Assembly (NCBI GenBank): GCA_016125285.1 | Contig: WGMA01000031.1 | Location: forward strand, 1-64,000 | Direction: 5' to 3' | Length of the DNA: 64,000 nt | Origin: Phycisphaera sp. | GTDB lineage: Bacteria > Planctomycetota > Phycisphaerae > Phycisphaerales > Zrk34 | Part shown: piece by piece, positions 10,805 to 22,901 of the stretch | How positions within the stretch are numbered: the stretch's first letter is position 1 | Layout: the number at the start of each line of letters is the position of its first letter | Notes under the pieces: generated by a model | Told to the model about the DNA's origin: nothing | The model's input: the letters and a program-made list of their open reading frames with translations, nothing else | Database searches by the model: none | Position numbers and translations under genes: made by a program

Positions 10805-13800
10805 CTACTTGTTGTTCGATTTCTCGAGCAGGTCGTCGAGGATGTCGGCGCCGGCTTTGGGCTTCTTGGGGCCGTCGAGCGAGCGGTCGAGTTGGCGTTC
10901 GGCTTTCGAGCTCTCGGCGACGACGAGCGTTCCCCACAGTTGCGGTTCGAGGCGGGCCTCGAGGGCTTCGTCGCTGGTGCCGGTGGCCAGCATGTTGCTC
11001 CAGTAGGTGCGCCGCTTAACGGTGTGGCCGTCGTCGCTGGTGAGCACGCCCCAGTCGAAGCGGAGCAGTTGGCCGGGGAGGGGCTGCCAGTTGAGTTCGC
11101 GCAGCGGGATGATGGCGATGAAGGTGTACCGTGTGTTGTCGCGATCGGGTGCGTAGTTGAGTGTCGCGCCGGTGAGGCGCACGACGCGGTCGAAACGCGT
11201 CGTGCCGCCGGCGGGCGTGTGGGTCTCCCACGCGGTCTTCGCATCGGCGCCGCTGGCGACGGGCTGGTAGAGCACGGCCTGCGGCTTACCCTCCGCGAAC
11301 GTGAACAGCAGCCGCATGTCGCCGGCAATCGGCGCGGTGCGGTTGGCGGGCGCGGCGGGGTCGACGCCGATCAGCACGTCCAGACACGCGCCGGTCTTGA
11401 AGTAGCGGTGGAAGTCATCGCCGGAGTTACGCAGCAGGCCGTTCGGCGACGACACCGTCCAGCGCACGGCGAGCGAGTCCTTGTCGTACCCGATGCCGAA
11501 TTCCACACCGTCGATCTCCGCGACGACGGGGATGTCTCCGCCGGTTTTCATCGGCAGGCACTCCAGCGTCTTCGCCTGGCTCTTCACCTCACGCCGCGCC
11601 AGCTCCGCCTGTCGGGCGCGCACGGTGCGCAGGTCGTCGGGCGTCACGTCCATATCGCCGCTCATCCGTTTGAAGTCGTCGATGCCGGTCACCTCCCACA
11701 GGCCGATGTAGTTGTGCCCGTGCACGATGTAGTACCTGCCGTCGGGCGCCTTGACGAAGTAGCCGTGGAAGTGTTCCTGCCCGGCGGTGAGGTTGTCGAA
11801 GGACTGGCCGCGCGCGACGGTGGGGCGGGACGAGTCGACGATGCTGCGCGGGTCGAACTTGTGGCGCGTGATCTGACCGGCGAGCAGGCCGTCGGCCGTC
11901 CAGATCTTCCACATGCCGTTGTTGGCGTGGACGACGACGAACTCGCCGAGGTCGCCGGCCGACGCGACCTCGTGGCCGATCACGCCGAACTCGTTGGTGA
12001 CATAGCCCGGCGCCCACGGCGGCAGGTAGAGCCCCGACACGCTCGGGTGCGACGTGCCGTAACGCCACAGCGCGTGGCCCTTCGCGTCGACAACATGGTT
12101 CTCGCGATCCGTGCCTTCGACGGTCTCATAGGCGTCATCCGCCTGCACGCTCAGTGAGAGCAGCGAGCCGTCGTTCAGCTCGTAGCTGCCCGAGCGGTCG
12201 GCCCGCGTCGCTTCGTAGATCGGTACGCCGTTCGGCTGGATCGACGTCGGCGCGTACAGCCGCGTGCCGGCCCAGCAGCGCATCTTCTCGTTCATCCGGC
12301 CGATGTGTACGCGCTGCGCACCGGGCGCCTTCGCTTCGAGCGTCACTTCCTCCGCGTCCACACGCGCGTCGCCGTTGCGGTCGGCCCAGATGAACGTGTA
12401 ATCCTTCGGCGTCTTGACCGGGTCCATCATTATCAGCACGCCCGGCGACTTGAGCTCGTTGAACTTGTCGGCCTCGCCGAACGCCGCGACGGGCTTCGCC
12501 GTGCCGTGCTCCGCCTCGTAGAGGTAGATGCGCGTGAGCTCCTGCGTCGAGCTGTACGACAGCGGTGACTCCACGAGGTACGTGCGGCCACCATGCGCGA
12601 TCGGCACGCAGTCGGTCGGCAGCCACTCCGCGAGCATGTTCTTCACACGTGACACGCCGGTATCCCAGTCGATCGCGAACTCGACCTGGTTGTAGAACAG
12701 CCGCGACTTGTCGTGCGGGTCGAGCACGCCGCCGCCGCCGTAGCTGGTGTTGCCGTAGAACTCGTGCACGAATTGGCCGTCGGCGTCGTACTGCACGATG
12801 CGGCGCGGCACGTTCTGACTCTCCACCACCCACAGCTGACGCTTCGCATCGACCACCAGCTCGGCTACCTGATCGAACTTCTCCGCGTCCCACGGTCCCG
12901 GCTTCTGGCCGCCCGGCCTGCCGATCGTGCGCAGCGGGCTTCCGTCGCGGCCGAACACACGGACGTTCTTGTCCGGCAGCACATACACGTAGAACGCGCC
13001 GTCGGGGCCGACGGTCATGCGATGCGCCGTCACGTCGTGGCCGTCGATCGGCGGCAGCTCGGGTTGCGTGGCGCCGGTGTTGGTGTCGATGCGGACGACG
13101 CGGTGGTGCTGGATGCCGTAGAGCGCACCGTCGGGGCCGTAGCACAGTGACGCGGGTGATTCGGCGACGCCGCCGGCGGTGTCCTTCGCGGTGAATTCAC
13201 GCACGACCTTGCCGGACGCGCCGTCGCGCAGCTCGACGCGGTGATAGACGAGCGGGTCGAGCGACGGTTCCTGACCGAGGTAGCCGAGCGCGGCGACGCC
13301 GTAGACGCTGCAGCGTCGGCGGTCGAGCGTGCGGCCGCCGCGGTCGTGACGCATGGTCGCGGTGCCGCGCTCGTTGGAGTCGAGCCACTGCTCGGTGACG
13401 CGCAGCCGGACGGCGCGCGTCTTGATCTGGCCGTCGAACGAGACGTAACCGTCCATGTAACGCGCCCAGTCGGCGCGGGTGAACGCGGGGAAGTAGCCGT
13501 CGCGCCGCACCTGTTTGTACGTGGCGACGTTCCGCCAACCCGGCGCGTCGGTCAGCGTCACGTCGCGCCCCGCGCCGCCCGCAGCCTGGTCGTCCCACAC
13601 GTCGATCTCGGTCACCGCGCCGTCGATCTCCTTGATCGCCAGTCCCGCGAGACCTACCGCCTCGGGCCATTCGAGCAGGTACACGCCCGGGTCCTCCGTC
13701 GACACGGGCTTCGTGCGCTTGGCGTCCCACTCGCCCGCCGCGTTGATCTCGCCGGAGCTCACACGCACCTTCGCCTTCGGCGTCAGATCAGCGAAGCGGC

Positions 13801-16144
13801 GGCGCAGCAGCTTGAGCCCCTCAAAGCTGGCGAACCAGTCGGCCTTCGATACCGACGCGCCGGCCTTCGGCGCGTCGCCGCCGGAGACGAGCTGGTCGAG
13901 GCCGAACCCGCTGTCCTCCTTCTTCTTCGCGGCCGACGTGGCGAGCAGGTCGTCGATCAGGTTCTCCTCGCCCGTGTCGGCCTTGCGCCGCACGCGGATG
14001 CGTAACGCCCGCGTGCGCGTGTCAGGCGGCATCGGCACGCACGTCCAGCTTCCCGGGCGCGGCTTCTGCGGCGCGGGTTGCCACTGTGACTCGTCGTTCG
14101 GGTTCGGCGGGTACTTCGCGCCGGTCTTGTGCACGGCCAGGTCGACGACGTACTCCGGGCCGAGGTTCGGCAGCACGACGCTGCCTAGCGGGATCGCCTC
14201 CTTGAACGCGAGCAGGATGTACTGCTGTTTGGCGGTGCCGACGGTGTCGAGCGTGATGGGGAACTGCGTTTCGCGGTGGCCCGGCCGCACGTCGTTCTGT
14301 CCGGCGGGCGCGCCGGTGAGGCGCAGCAGGCGGAGGAAGTCGACGCGCGGCATCGGCTCGACGGTCTGGTTGCCGGTGGGGTTGGGGATCTTCGCGGGGA
14401 ACCACGGCAGGCAGTGTTCGAGGTCGACGACGTCGGCGCGGGTCGCGTTGTCGAGCCACGGTTCGGCGGCGTTCCACGACATGGCGATCACGCCGTCGTG
14501 CGCCGTAATGCCGACCAGCCTGCCCTGACGCTCGGGTCCGGTCAGTGTCGCGATGCGCTCGATCTGGTGCGTCTGGGGATCGAGGCGGTGCAGCGCGTCG
14601 TTCTCCTGGATGTAGAGGAAGCGTCCGTCACCGGCGAGTTGGCCGACGCCGCTAAACGCGCGAAAGCCGTGCTTGCCCCACAGTTTCTTGCCGCTCAGGT
14701 CGCACTCGATCAGGCCCACGCCGCTCTCGACGCCGGGCGCGCCGAAGTACACGCGGTCGCCGCTCGCCGCGCCGGTGTGGATCGACGAGTGATCCGCGAG
14801 CCAGCCGTTCGGCCCCGACTCCCCGGTCAGCCACGGCGTCCGATCGGAAAAGAACTGCGGCGCGTTGGGGTACACCGCCGTCTGATACTTCAGCCCGATC
14901 TGCGGCGACGCGATCGCCTTCCATCGATATCGCCCTGCGGGCACGACCTGGCCCGTCTCGTCCTTCAGGTCCCAATACTCGACGGTCGGCCCACGCTTGC
15001 GATCCACCTGCGCCACGAGGTTGCGCACGTGACGCCCGGCCTCGTCGGTCACCACGACCGCCAACTGCCCGTCGAACGGTTGCTCGAACGCGATCGCCTT
15101 ACCGGGCGGCGCCTGCGCCGTCGCATCGACGGTCGCGGCGGGGGAGCTGGTGAACGCGTCCATACGATCCACCACGGCGATCGGGCTGCGCTGACACGCG
15201 GTCATCTCAACCTTGATCGCGATCGTCTTCAGGGCGTCGAACGCGAGCAGCCGATCGTGCAGCCGATCGCGGTCACGCAGCTGCTCATGCAGCACGCGCG
15301 GCTCAATCCGTCGCCACGCCTTCTTCGGCGCGACCGCCGGATTCAGGTCCGACTCGCCGCGGTAGACGTACACGGCGTACGTGTCGGCGTTGCAGCTGAG
15401 CCACATTGCGTCGATCGTCTGCGGCGCGTCCCACGACAGGATGTACCACGACGGTAGCACGTCGCTCACCGCGGCGCGCGGCACATGCTTGGGCGAGTTC
15501 GGGCGGGGGTCGCGACCGGTGTTGGTCCACGATTCACCCATCGGGATGGCGTTGGGGCGCGAGCCGAACGGCGCCTTCTCACCGCTGCCGACGGCCACGG
15601 GCGTGAGGTTCGTCAGCCGCTGCTTCCACGCCAGCCAGCTCCACTCGCCACGGAAGTTGCGGTTTACAACAAGCCGCACCGCACGCGTCGTGAAACCCGC
15701 GGGGAACACCTCGACGCTCGCGATGTCGCGCCAGTCCGCGTCGGCGGCCTGGCTGACGGCGTCGTCGAAGTCCGACCGCAGCGTCTGCACGACGATGCGT
15801 CCGCCGTCGGTGTAGCCCGAGCCGAACGCCGCGGTCCCGATCACGACCGGCTCCTTGAACGCCAGCACGACCTGCGACCCGGCCGACAGCGTGTCACTGC
15901 GGCTCGCGGCCTTTTCGGTGATCGCGGCGAAGTGGGCGTTGAACGTCGCCTCATCGATCGGCGAGCGCTTGTCGGGTGAGATCACGGCGGAGTTCGCACC
16001 GTCGACCAGCGCGAACGTGAACGCGGGTGTCGTCGGCTCGTCGGCTCGCGCGGCGGGCGTATTGGTCGCGCCCGCGACGAGCGCGACCAGCACAAGGAAT
16101 AGCCGCGCGTGAATCTGCATACGCGTCTGGAACAAAGGTCGCAT
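10805..16144 (-). CDS. Very large secreted beta-propeller protein with FlgD-type Ig domain and CBM9/DOMON-like C-terminus (paralogue A)
   Basis: Protein of 1,779 residues. I chose the ATG at 16144 because GGAG lies 6 nt upstream and a signal peptide follows (MRPLFQTRMQIHARLFLVLVA through ATNTPAARA). An in-frame ATG at 16183 would overlap the end of the preceding gene and has no such support. Visible parts: an N-terminal discoidin-like region, a FlgD-type Ig segment (about 345-420, ending GRYRWKAI), a long mid-region with NHL/PQQ-like propeller repeats, and a C-terminal beta-sandwich (about 1540-1779) with V-L-I-G-V-D-P and R-L-L-F-T-F motifs resembling CBM9/DOMON-like domains. The whole matches the upstream neighbour in domain order, so the two are paralogues in one operon. 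Function unknown; binding of sugar or haem at the C-terminus is only a family-based guess. Confidence 0.85.
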   Translation of the reverse strand: MRPLFQTRMQIHARLFLVLVALVAGATNTPAARADEPTTPAFTFALVDGANSAVISPDKRSPIDEATFNAHFAAITEKAASRSDTLSAGSQVVLAFKEPVVIGTAAFGSGYTDGGRIVVQTLRSDFDDAVSQAADADWRDIASVEVFPAGFTTRAVRLVVNRNFRGEWSWLAWKQRLTNLTPVAVGSGEKAPFGSRPNAIPMGESWTNTGRDPRPNSPKHVPRAAVSDVLPSWYILSWDAPQTIDAMWLSCNADTYAVYVYRGESDLNPAVAPKKAWRRIEPRVLHEQLRDRDRLHDRLLAFDALKTIAIKVEMTACQRSPIAVVDRMDAFTSSPAATVDATAQAPPGKAIAFEQPFDGQLAVVVTDEAGRHVRNLVAQVDRKRGPTVEYWDLKDETGQVVPAGRYRWKAIASPQIGLKYQTAVYPNAPQFFSDRTPWLTGESGPNGWLADHSSIHTGAASGDRVYFGAPGVESGVGLIECDLSGKKLWGKHGFRAFSGVGQLAGDGRFLYIQENDALHRLDPQTHQIERIATLTGPERQGRLVGITAHDGVIAMSWNAAEPWLDNATRADVVDLEHCLPWFPAKIPNPTGNQTVEPMPRVDFLRLLRLTGAPAGQNDVRPGHRETQFPITLDTVGTAKQQYILLAFKEAIPLGSVVLPNLGPEYVVDLAVHKTGAKYPPNPNDESQWQPAPQKPRPGSWTCVPMPPDTRTRALRIRVRRKADTGEENLIDDLLATSAAKKKEDSGFGLDQLVSGGDAPKAGASVSKADWFASFEGLKLLRRRFADLTPKAKVRVSSGEINAAGEWDAKRTKPVSTEDPGVYLLEWPEAVGLAGLAIKEIDGAVTEIDVWDDQAAGGAGRDVTLTDAPGWRNVATYKQVRRDGYFPAFTRADWARYMDGYVSFDGQIKTRAVRLRVTEQWLDSNERGTATMRHDRGGRTLDRRRCSVYGVAALGYLGQEPSLDPLVYHRVELRDGASGKVVREFTAKDTAGGVAESPASLCYGPDGALYGIQHHRVVRIDTNTGATQPELPPIDGHDVTAHRMTVGPDGAFYVYVLPDKNVRVFGRDGSPLRTIGRPGGQKPGPWDAEKFDQVAELVVDAKRQLWVVESQNVPRRIVQYDADGQFVHEFYGNTSYGGGGVLDPHDKSRLFYNQVEFAIDWDTGVSRVKNMLAEWLPTDCVPIAHGGRTYLVESPLSYSSTQELTRIYLYEAEHGTAKPVAAFGEADKFNELKSPGVLIMMDPVKTPKDYTFIWADRNGDARVDAEEVTLEAKAPGAQRVHIGRMNEKMRCWAGTRLYAPTSIQPNGVPIYEATRADRSGSYELNDGSLLSLSVQADDAYETVEGTDRENHVVDAKGHALWRYGTSHPSVSGLYLPPWAPGYVTNEFGVIGHEVASAGDLGEFVVVHANNGMWKIWTADGLLAGQITRHKFDPRSIVDSSRPTVARGQSFDNLTAGQEHFHGYFVKAPDGRYYIVHGHNYIGLWEVTGIDDFKRMSGDMDVTPDDLRTVRARQAELARREVKSQAKTLECLPMKTGGDIPVVAEIDGVEFGIGYDKDSLAVRWTVSSPNGLLRNSGDDFHRYFKTGACLDVLIGVDPAAPANRTAPIAGDMRLLFTFAEGKPQAVLYQPVASGADAKTAWETHTPAGGTTRFDRVVRLTGATLNYAPDRDNTRYTFIAIIPLRELNWQPLPGQLLRFDWGVLTSDDGHTVKRRTYWSNMLATGTSDEALEARLEPQLWGTLVVAESSKAERQLDRSLDGPKKPKAGADILDDLLEKSNNK

Positions 16145-16179
16145 AAAGGACTCCGAATACGAATGCCACGCATGCGCGT

Positions 16180-19100
16180 TCACTTGGATGACTCAAACTG
16201 CACGGCGCCCCACAGGTTCGGGTGCAGCATGATCTCGCCGGGGATATCGTCGACGAGCATCGTCGCGCGGTTCGCCCAGTAGGACCGCAGTTGCGTGTCG
16301 GTGCCCTCGGCGTTGCCGAACGTCACGCCGAAGTCGGTGCGGAGCGGTTTGCTCGACGGCTTGAGCCCGATGGCGGCGAGCGGGATCTTCGCGTCGACGA
16401 CGTAGCCCTGGTTGTTTGTCTTGACCTGGATCGCCGCGCCGGTCAGACGCTCGACGTTGTCGACCGTCTCGCCGCGCCAGGGCGACGTGAACTGGATCGG
16501 GTTCTTGGCGTTGGGCTTGCGGTGCTGATACAGCACGGCGATCGGCTGGCCCTCGAACGGCGCGATCAACAGACGCTGATCACCTTCGACGGGCCCGCGG
16601 CGCTTCGCGTCGGCGTCGGGGTTTACGCCGATCTGGATGTCGACGGTGTCGCCCGTCGCGAACAGCGTCGTCCAGTCGCGGCCGTTGTTGATCCACGGTG
16701 ACGGGTCTTGGACTTGGTACGTGAGGTGCAGGTTGTCGCCTTCCACCGCGGCGTCCAGCACGACCTTGAACCGGCCGCTCTGATCCCACGCCAGCTCCCC
16801 GGGCAGCCGCAGCGTCTTGGCGGGCTGTTTGTCGGCGATACGGCGCAGCTTGCTTCGCTCAGCCGCGGCGATCTGCTCGTTGGTCACGCGGATCGATCCG
16901 TCCATGCGTTTGGCCTGGTCGATGCCGTGCAGTTCATAGATGCGGTAGGGGCCGTGGCCGATCTGCACGTAGTACCTGCCGTCGGTCGCGGACCGCTCAA
17001 ACATCCCGCCGAAGATCTCGCCGCCGAGCCGGTACTCGTTCATCAGGTAGCTGACGCGCACGTCGGTGAACGCCTCGTCGAGGTAGAGCCCGTCCGACGT
17101 CAGCATGAAGCAGCGACCGTGATTGCCGTTGAGGAAGAACACGTCGGCCTTGTCGTCGAACGGCGCCATGCCGATGATCGCCATCGTGCCCTGCATCACG
17201 CCCGTCTCCGGAAGCGGCGCGTCGTGCGAGCCGTGCACGTCGCTCCAATGGTTCGGGTAGGTCCACACACGCTTGCCGTGCGCGTCGTACGCGTTCATCT
17301 CCGGCGAGGAGTTGAAGATGAACCGCCCGAACCGGTCGCGCGCCGTCGACACGCCCTCACGTTTGTAGCCCTCGGTCAGATCGATGTCCGTCGCGTTGTT
17401 GTTTACGGCGTCCTGCAGCGACGGGTAGTCCGGGATGCCGTTGGCGAGAAATCCCTTCGGCTTGATCTCGACGATCTTGACCTGCTTGCCCACGGCGACG
17501 GGGAAGCGCAGCGTCAGCGAGTCCTGCCGGTGTCCCCACGCGCCGTCGGCGAACTTCACGCCCTCGTCGGTGAACGTGAACTCGTCCTTCTGCGGCTGGC
17601 CGTCACCGTTGCGATCGACCCACAGCACGCCGCCGACGCGACCGGCCCACGGCTTGCCCTCGCCGCCGCGCCCGGCCTTCTCATCCTTGCGCTTCTCGGG
17701 CCACTTCTCGTAGAACGCGTCGATGTACGCCTGGGGCGGGTCCCACTCGCAGCCGTACGCGAAGTGATGCGTGCCGCACGCCGCGGCGATCTCTCGGATC
17801 GAACCGTCGTCGAACACCTCGCAGATCAGCGCGATCTTGCCGCGGGCGCACAGGAATGTGCGACCGGCCTCGCGGAACACCGAGTAGCCCTGCGGGTAAT
17901 AGTGCTCGAAGTGGGCGTCGCTCAGCGCCATGACGTGCGTCGGTCGGGCCGTGCCTTTGTCGATATCGATGTCCCAGAAGCACCCGAGGCCGATCCAGCG
18001 ACGCGGGTTCTGCGGATCGAAGCCCGAGCCGTCGCCGCCGTAGTGGGGGATGCCGAACTTCTCGTACACGACCGTCTTCTTACTGAGGTCCCACGCCATC
18101 ACGCGCTTCGGATTCCAACGCTTCTCGGTGACCCACAGCTTGCCGTTCGGGCCGATCGCCAGCCCCGCGGGGTTGACCATGCGGTCGGCGTCGTAGCGTC
18201 CCTTGTACGGCCCGCCGGGCTTGCCGATCGTCTCGACGTGCTTGCCGTCGGCGGTGAAGTGCTGTACCTGGTGCGACGCGTCGTCGCTGACGTAGAGGTC
18301 GCCGTTAGGCGCGACGGTGATACCCGCCAGGTCCATGCCGTTGGCGTCGACGATCCGCTTGCCGTCTTTGACGCGCACCACGCCGTCGTCGGTCGCCGCG
18401 TAAATCACGTCGTTCAGCGACGCGAGATGACGCACGCCCCGCAGCGCGATCTTGTCGAGTTGCTTGCCCGTCGCCGCGTCGAACACGAGCACGGCGTTTT
18501 TGCCGCGCGAACCGACGTAGAGCTTGCCCTCGCTCACCGCAAGACCGCCGAGGTTGTAGCTGTGCAGGTCGGGGTGCGCCGAACCCGGGCCGACCTCCAT
18601 GACGTCGGCCTCGAACGCGCGGAGCTTGCCGGGAAACTCGACGACCTTGCCGGTATTCAGATCGTACCGCGCCACGGTCAGCGTCCAGTGCGACTTCCAG
18701 TCGTCGCGCTTCCAATCGATGTCCCTCGAGCCGCCCCAGCCGAAGCCGTCCTGCGCGCAGTAGAGGTACTTGTCGTCGACGGCGATCGCGTTGTGGCCGA
18801 TGCCGAATCCCTGCTGGTGCTCGTAGCCCTGCACGAAGTTGCCTTCGGGGTCGAGCGCGAGCAGCGCCCAGCCGCCCTCGGTGACGGGCGCGGCGAAGTA
18901 GATGTGCTTGCTGTCGGCGACCGCGTCTTGCAGCAGGCCGTGATTCGGGCCCCACGGACGCGCGTTGATCGGCTCGCGGCCCCCGGCGAACGACATGCGG
19001 AAGTCGGGCTTGATGCCCGGGTGCGTCACGCCTCGCCAGTGGTAGTCGCCGGGCGGCACGAGTTGGCCGTTCTCGTCGAAGCCGTCCCAGACGACCGTGT

Positions 19101-21288
19101 TGCGACCGGCGTTGAACGCACGCCCAGACACGAGATTTCGCACGCGTTCACCCGCGGCATTCTCGATCACGATCGTGGCCTTGCCGTCGCTCGGCTGCGT
19201 GAAGTCGATGCGGATCTGTTCCTTCCGCTCGGCGACGACCTCGTGGTAGTTCCGCATGTCGAACGCCGCCCAGTCCGCGGGACTGTCGCTGAACGGCGCG
19301 TGGATCGGGCGGTGGTCGTTGAAGCCCAGCCGCTCCTGCTGCGTGCCGAGCCGCACGAACGCCGCAACGCGGAGGTGCGACCAGTCGCCCTCAGGCAACT
19401 GCAGGCTGGCGCCGTCGACGATGTAGGCGTCGCGGTCGTTGGCCACGCCAAGCGTCACTGAACTCGAGGCCTCGGGCACACGCAGCGCGACGCCCTTGTT
19501 GGTCACGGCGACCGCGACCGGGATGCCGCCGGGGTGGCCGATGCTGTAGTAGTCACTCTCGGTGATGCCGCTGACGACGCTCGCCTTCACGTGGTGGACC
19601 TTCTGCTCGGCGGACGGCTGAGGCGTGCCGCCGCTGTCAAAGGTCAGTTTCACCAGCCGCTGCTTGCCTTCCTCGTAGACGACCACGCGATCGCCGGACA
19701 CCGCCGCGATCGTCGGCGACGCGAGCCCGTCGTACGTGCCGATCACCGCGTCGTTCTCCAGCGACTCGAACAGCTGCACGCGCCCCTTCTCCGGATCGCT
19801 GACGACGAGCCGCTTGCCGTCGCCCTGGATGAACACGCCCTTGCCGAACCCGGTCAGCCGCTTGTCTTCCTTCCAGCCGTCGTCGACCTCACGGTAAGCG
19901 ACGATCGATCCGCGGTCCGCTGCGAGCAGCCGCCCGCCGAACCACGCCAGGCTGGTGCACTTCTCGAGCCCGGGGATCGTTACCGACCGCGGGTTGTCGC
20001 CGATGTCACCGTTCGTGCCCAGCGAAAAGTCCATCGCCTTGCCGTTCGGCTCGGTAACGATCAGCCGGTGCTGCCCCTTGGCGTTCGTCAGCGCCGCCGA
20101 GCCGTACGTCGTTTCGTTGAGCGTTACGCCCTCGACGCCGCGCGCCTCGAGGTGCGCCCATCCGCTCTCGTCGATCGCGTCGCCGCGCACCTTCTGCGTG
20201 TAGCTGTAGTGCTTCTTGATGAAGCAGATCGTCTTGCCGTTCAGCACGACGGGCTGCGTCGTGTAGTACGGCTCGACGTCGCCGAGCGTGAACGGCGTCT
20301 CCGGTGAGGCCGTCCACCGCAGGCTCCCGCGCGGCGTCCAGACGTTGCCCTCCGCGTCAAGCGCCAACGCGCCGAGCCCGACAAGCGGCCCGATCCGCCG
20401 CACGACCTCCATCCGCGACTCGTCGTTCTTCCACTCCAGCAACTGAACGACGCCCTCGAAGCCCGACACCGCGAACAGGTTGTCCCGCACGTGCACCAGC
20501 CCGGCGCCATGGCCGATGTCCACGCTCTGCGGTAGGTAGCCGATGAACGATCCCGACGCGCCGCCAGCCACGACGCCGGGGTCGGGCTCGAACTGTGCGT
20601 TGAAGCGGAAGATCGTGCCGTGATACGCGAAGGAATACCAGTAGTCGCCGATCTTCTGCGGGCGCCCTCCGTTGAATGGACGCGGGTAGCCCGCGACCGC
20701 CGCGCCGTCGCGCCACGCGTTGACCTGATTGTTGCCGAATGCGTAGATCGTGCCGTCGACGTCGACGACGAGGCTGTAGATCGAGTCCACGCCTTTGGCG
20801 ATCAACGTCCGCTCGCCGGACTTCGGGTCCAGCCACATCAGCTGCCCGCCGTCGTGGATCACGGCCTTGCCGTTGACGCTCCCCGCCGCCAGCGTCTCGA
20901 CGTTGCCGTTCAGGCGTTCGATCTGCGCGTCCCTCTCGGCGGTGACCGGCAGGCGGTAGATCGCCTTACCGATCAGCATCAGCAGCGTGTCGTCGGCGAG
21001 CGTGAGCTGATCGTGCAGCCGGTGCGCCTCGTTAGGCAGCTCGAACGACGCGAGCAGTCGGCCGTCCAACGCGTAACGATTCAGCCGCGTCGTGCCGCCG
21101 CGCTCCCACAGCGTGTTGAACCGGTCGAGCACCGGCCCCATCCCGGTGGCGGGCTTGCCGGCGAACGCCGCACGCGTGTCGTCCTCACCACCCGAGTTGC
21201 CAAGGACACCGGCGAACCGAAGTTCCCCGGCGTGCGCGGCGCAGGCGGACATCAGGATCACGACAACATAGACCAGTCGATTCATCAT
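16180..21288 (-). CDS. Very large secreted beta-propeller protein with FlgD-type Ig domain and CBM9/DOMON-like C-terminus (paralogue B)
   Basis: Protein of 1,702 residues starting at ATG 21288 (an adjacent ATG at 21285 is equally possible). The following [20 protein letters not shown] is a clear signal peptide. An in-frame ATG at 21312 has no ribosome binding site and would add eight residues before the signal peptide. Parts: N-terminal NHL-like propeller strands, a FlgD-type Ig segment near 693-755 ([15 protein letters not shown]), a second propeller block with NHL-like repeats ([19 protein letters not shown]), and a C-terminal beta-sandwich (about 1493-1702) with [10 protein letters not shown] and R-S-Y-W-A-N, matching paralogue A. 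It is 44 nt downstream of the FecR/LamG gene and 35 nt upstream of paralogue A, so all belong to one transcription unit. Biochemical role unknown. Confidence 0.85.
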   Translation of the reverse strand: MMNRLVYVVVILMSACAAHAGELRFAGVLGNSGGEDDTRAAFAGKPATGMGPVLDRFNTLWERGGTTRLNRYALDGRLLASFELPNEAHRLHDQLTLADDTLLMLIGKAIYRLPVTAERDAQIERLNGNVETLAAGSVNGKAVIHDGGQLMWLDPKSGERTLIAKGVDSIYSLVVDVDGTIYAFGNNQVNAWRDGAAVAGYPRPFNGGRPQKIGDYWYSFAYHGTIFRFNAQFEPDPGVVAGGASGSFIGYLPQSVDIGHGAGLVHVRDNLFAVSGFEGVVQLLEWKNDESRMEVVRRIGPLVGLGALALDAEGNVWTPRGSLRWTASPETPFTLGDVEPYYTTQPVVLNGKTICFIKKHYSYTQKVRGDAIDESGWAHLEARGVEGVTLNETTYGSAALTNAKGQHRLIVTEPNGKAMDFSLGTNGDIGDNPRSVTIPGLEKCTSLAWFGGRLLAADRGSIVAYREVDDGWKEDKRLTGFGKGVFIQGDGKRLVVSDPEKGRVQLFESLENDAVIGTYDGLASPTIAAVSGDRVVVYEEGKQRLVKLTFDSGGTPQPSAEQKVHHVKASVVSGITESDYYSIGHPGGIPVAVAVTNKGVALRVPEASSSVTLGVANDRDAYIVDGASLQLPEGDWSHLRVAAFVRLGTQQERLGFNDHRPIHAPFSDSPADWAAFDMRNYHEVVAERKEQIRIDFTQPSDGKATIVIENAAGERVRNLVSGRAFNAGRNTVVWDGFDENGQLVPPGDYHWRGVTHPGIKPDFRMSFAGGREPINARPWGPNHGLLQDAVADSKHIYFAAPVTEGGWALLALDPEGNFVQGYEHQQGFGIGHNAIAVDDKYLYCAQDGFGWGGSRDIDWKRDDWKSHWTLTVARYDLNTGKVVEFPGKLRAFEADVMEVGPGSAHPDLHSYNLGGLAVSEGKLYVGSRGKNAVLVFDAATGKQLDKIALRGVRHLASLNDVIYAATDDGVVRVKDGKRIVDANGMDLAGITVAPNGDLYVSDDASHQVQHFTADGKHVETIGKPGGPYKGRYDADRMVNPAGLAIGPNGKLWVTEKRWNPKRVMAWDLSKKTVVYEKFGIPHYGGDGSGFDPQNPRRWIGLGCFWDIDIDKGTARPTHVMALSDAHFEHYYPQGYSVFREAGRTFLCARGKIALICEVFDDGSIREIAAACGTHHFAYGCEWDPPQAYIDAFYEKWPEKRKDEKAGRGGEGKPWAGRVGGVLWVDRNGDGQPQKDEFTFTDEGVKFADGAWGHRQDSLTLRFPVAVGKQVKIVEIKPKGFLANGIPDYPSLQDAVNNNATDIDLTEGYKREGVSTARDRFGRFIFNSSPEMNAYDAHGKRVWTYPNHWSDVHGSHDAPLPETGVMQGTMAIIGMAPFDDKADVFFLNGNHGRCFMLTSDGLYLDEAFTDVRVSYLMNEYRLGGEIFGGMFERSATDGRYYVQIGHGPYRIYELHGIDQAKRMDGSIRVTNEQIAAAERSKLRRIADKQPAKTLRLPGELAWDQSGRFKVVLDAAVEGDNLHLTYQVQDPSPWINNGRDWTTLFATGDTVDIQIGVNPDADAKRRGPVEGDQRLLIAPFEGQPIAVLYQHRKPNAKNPIQFTSPWRGETVDNVERLTGAAIQVKTNNQGYVVDAKIPLAAIGLKPSSKPLRTDFGVTFGNAEGTDTQLRSYWANRATMLVDDIPGEIMLHPNLWGAVQFESSK

Positions 21289-21332
21289 CACTCGGCTTTC
21301 TAAAGGAGTCATTGGCGGCAGGGTCGGGCAGG

Positions 21333-22901
21333 CTACGGGTTCGCCCACAGCAACGTGGGCTGACCGCGCCGCATCTCGGCCTGGATCTCCGCTTCGCTCA
21401 AGGCGCGATCCCAGATCGCGACCTCGTCGATCCGGCCGTTGAACGACCGAACCGGGGCGTACTGTCCGATGGCGAGCCAGTTGCCGATGCGGCAAACGCC
21501 CGGTCGGATGCGGCTGTCCTTTTTCAGTGAACACGCGTAGGCTCGCTCGCCGTTGACATAGACCACCGTCTTGCCGGTGACGAGCGAGAACGTCGCGACC
21601 AGGTGCGCCCATTCGCTCATCGGCACGACGGGCTTCCAGTGCTGCTGATCGCGATCCCGTGCGTCGAAGAGGTCGGTGTAGGGCGCGCCGCGGCGTTGGA
21701 TCTGCACGTGGAGGTCGCCGCTGTCCCAGCCGTTCGAGTCGAACACGGCGTTGAGCGGGTTGTCCAGCCGATTCACCATCACCCACGCCGCAATCGTCAG
21801 CTCCTGGTAATCGCCGTCGACGTTCAGTTCGGCGTAGTCTTCCGGGCCGTCGAACAGCAGCGCGTCCTTGCCGTGCCACCGCCCCGATCCCCAGCGTGCG
21901 CCGTGGATCGTCGCGTCGGACACCGTGTGGGACCCGCTTGTCTGCAGGTTGCGGAGCAGCGTCGGCTGGTCCTTGTCGCGTTCGAAGGAGAACATCGCGA
22001 TCAGGCCGGGGTCGCTCAGACGCTTGTCGCGCTCGGAGAGCCAGCGTCGAAACCCGATGCCGTCTGGCATGGGAAACGCTTCGGGCCTGACGGTTTCAGA
22101 CTCGCTCGGCTTCCCGTCCCTGTACTCGAACGCCTGGCCGCCCTGGACGCTGCGGATCAGGTCGTTGGACTTCGGACTCCGCACGTTCACCTGCCCGTCG
22201 AACACGAGCAGCGACTCCATGTCGGTGTCGCGATCGACGCGGAGGCCGAACTCGGTGCCGACGTCCTCGAACTTCGCGCTGCGTGTCTCGACCGTGAAGC
22301 CCTTTGCGGTGGGGGGCACGATGGCGCGGACGCTGCCGTACTCGAGGCGGGTGTGCAGCGGGTCGACCAGCTCGAACCGCGCGGGGCTCTCGACGACGAG
22401 GTCGGCGCTGTTGTTGAAACGCAGGTGGATCGTGCCCGACCGCAGTTCGTACGTCCCGCGTGTGAAGCCGTCGTCGCTGGCGGCGCGTGGCGTGGCGAAC
22501 TGAGCGTCCACCTGATTGACGACCATCGCCAACGCGTTGCTAGGCCGGTGTGGCTTGTCGGCGCCCGACGGAGGCGCCACGTCGCTGCCCGGGCGCGGCC
22601 ACAGCACGAACGCGATGCACGCCGCGGCGACCAGCCACGGTACGCTCCGCCGCGCTATCGCCACCGCCTGCCGCCGCTTGTGATGTTCAAACGAAAACGC
22701 ATCCGTCGGCTCGCGGTGCGCTTCGGTTAGCGCCGTCTCGAATCCGGCCAGTTCCACGAAGCGCCGCTGCGCCCACTCCGAGCCGTCGAGCAGCTCCGCG
22801 AGTTCCATCTTCTCTTCGGCGGAAAGCTCGCCGCGCAGCTGTCGCTCGACCAGCTGCGACAGCCGCTCTTCGTCGGGATGTGACACGGTGGGGGCGTTCA
22901 T
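21333..22901 (-). CDS. FecR-domain membrane protein with C-terminal LamG/concanavalin-like domain (putative anti-sigma partner)
   Basis: Protein of 522 residues. The ATG at 22901 overlaps the stop of the sigma factor gene (ATGA), implying translational coupling. Residues 1-70 form a cytoplasmic helical region of anti-sigma-like composition ([17 protein letters not shown]). Residues about 86-102 are a single membrane segment ([16 protein letters not shown]). Residues 150-260 match the FecR fold, with [18 protein letters not shown] and VFDGQVNV. Residues 300-520 are a LamG-like jelly roll ([27 protein letters not shown]). In the known FecR logic, a periplasmic signal is passed to an ECF sigma factor. 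Here the LamG domain could be the sensor for a glycan; that step is inference. Confidence 0.88.
   Translation of the reverse strand: MNAPTVSHPDEERLSQLVERQLRGELSAEEKMELAELLDGSEWAQRRFVELAGFETALTEAHREPTDAFSFEHHKRRQAVAIARRSVPWLVAAACIAFVLWPRPGSDVAPPSGADKPHRPSNALAMVVNQVDAQFATPRAASDDGFTRGTYELRSGTIHLRFNNSADLVVESPARFELVDPLHTRLEYGSVRAIVPPTAKGFTVETRSAKFEDVGTEFGLRVDRDTDMESLLVFDGQVNVRSPKSNDLIRSVQGGQAFEYRDGKPSESETVRPEAFPMPDGIGFRRWLSERDKRLSDPGLIAMFSFERDKDQPTLLRNLQTSGSHTVSDATIHGARWGSGRWHGKDALLFDGPEDYAELNVDGDYQELTIAAWVMVNRLDNPLNAVFDSNGWDSGDLHVQIQRRGAPYTDLFDARDRDQQHWKPVVPMSEWAHLVATFSLVTGKTVVYVNGERAYACSLKKDSRIRPGVCRIGNWLAIGQYAPVRSFNGRIDEVAIWDRALSEAEIQAEMRRGQPTLLWANP

Noticed and set aside
16708-19461. Open frame of over 900 codons antisense to paralogue B of the propeller proteins
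   Set aside because: It has a shadow composition, no motifs and lies wholly inside a gene with clear domains. Long antisense frames are expected at this GC content.
21312-21879. Upstream extension of propeller paralogue B into the FecR/LamG gene
   Set aside because: The extra residues are an out-of-frame reading of the LamG region; the signal peptide starts at 21288.
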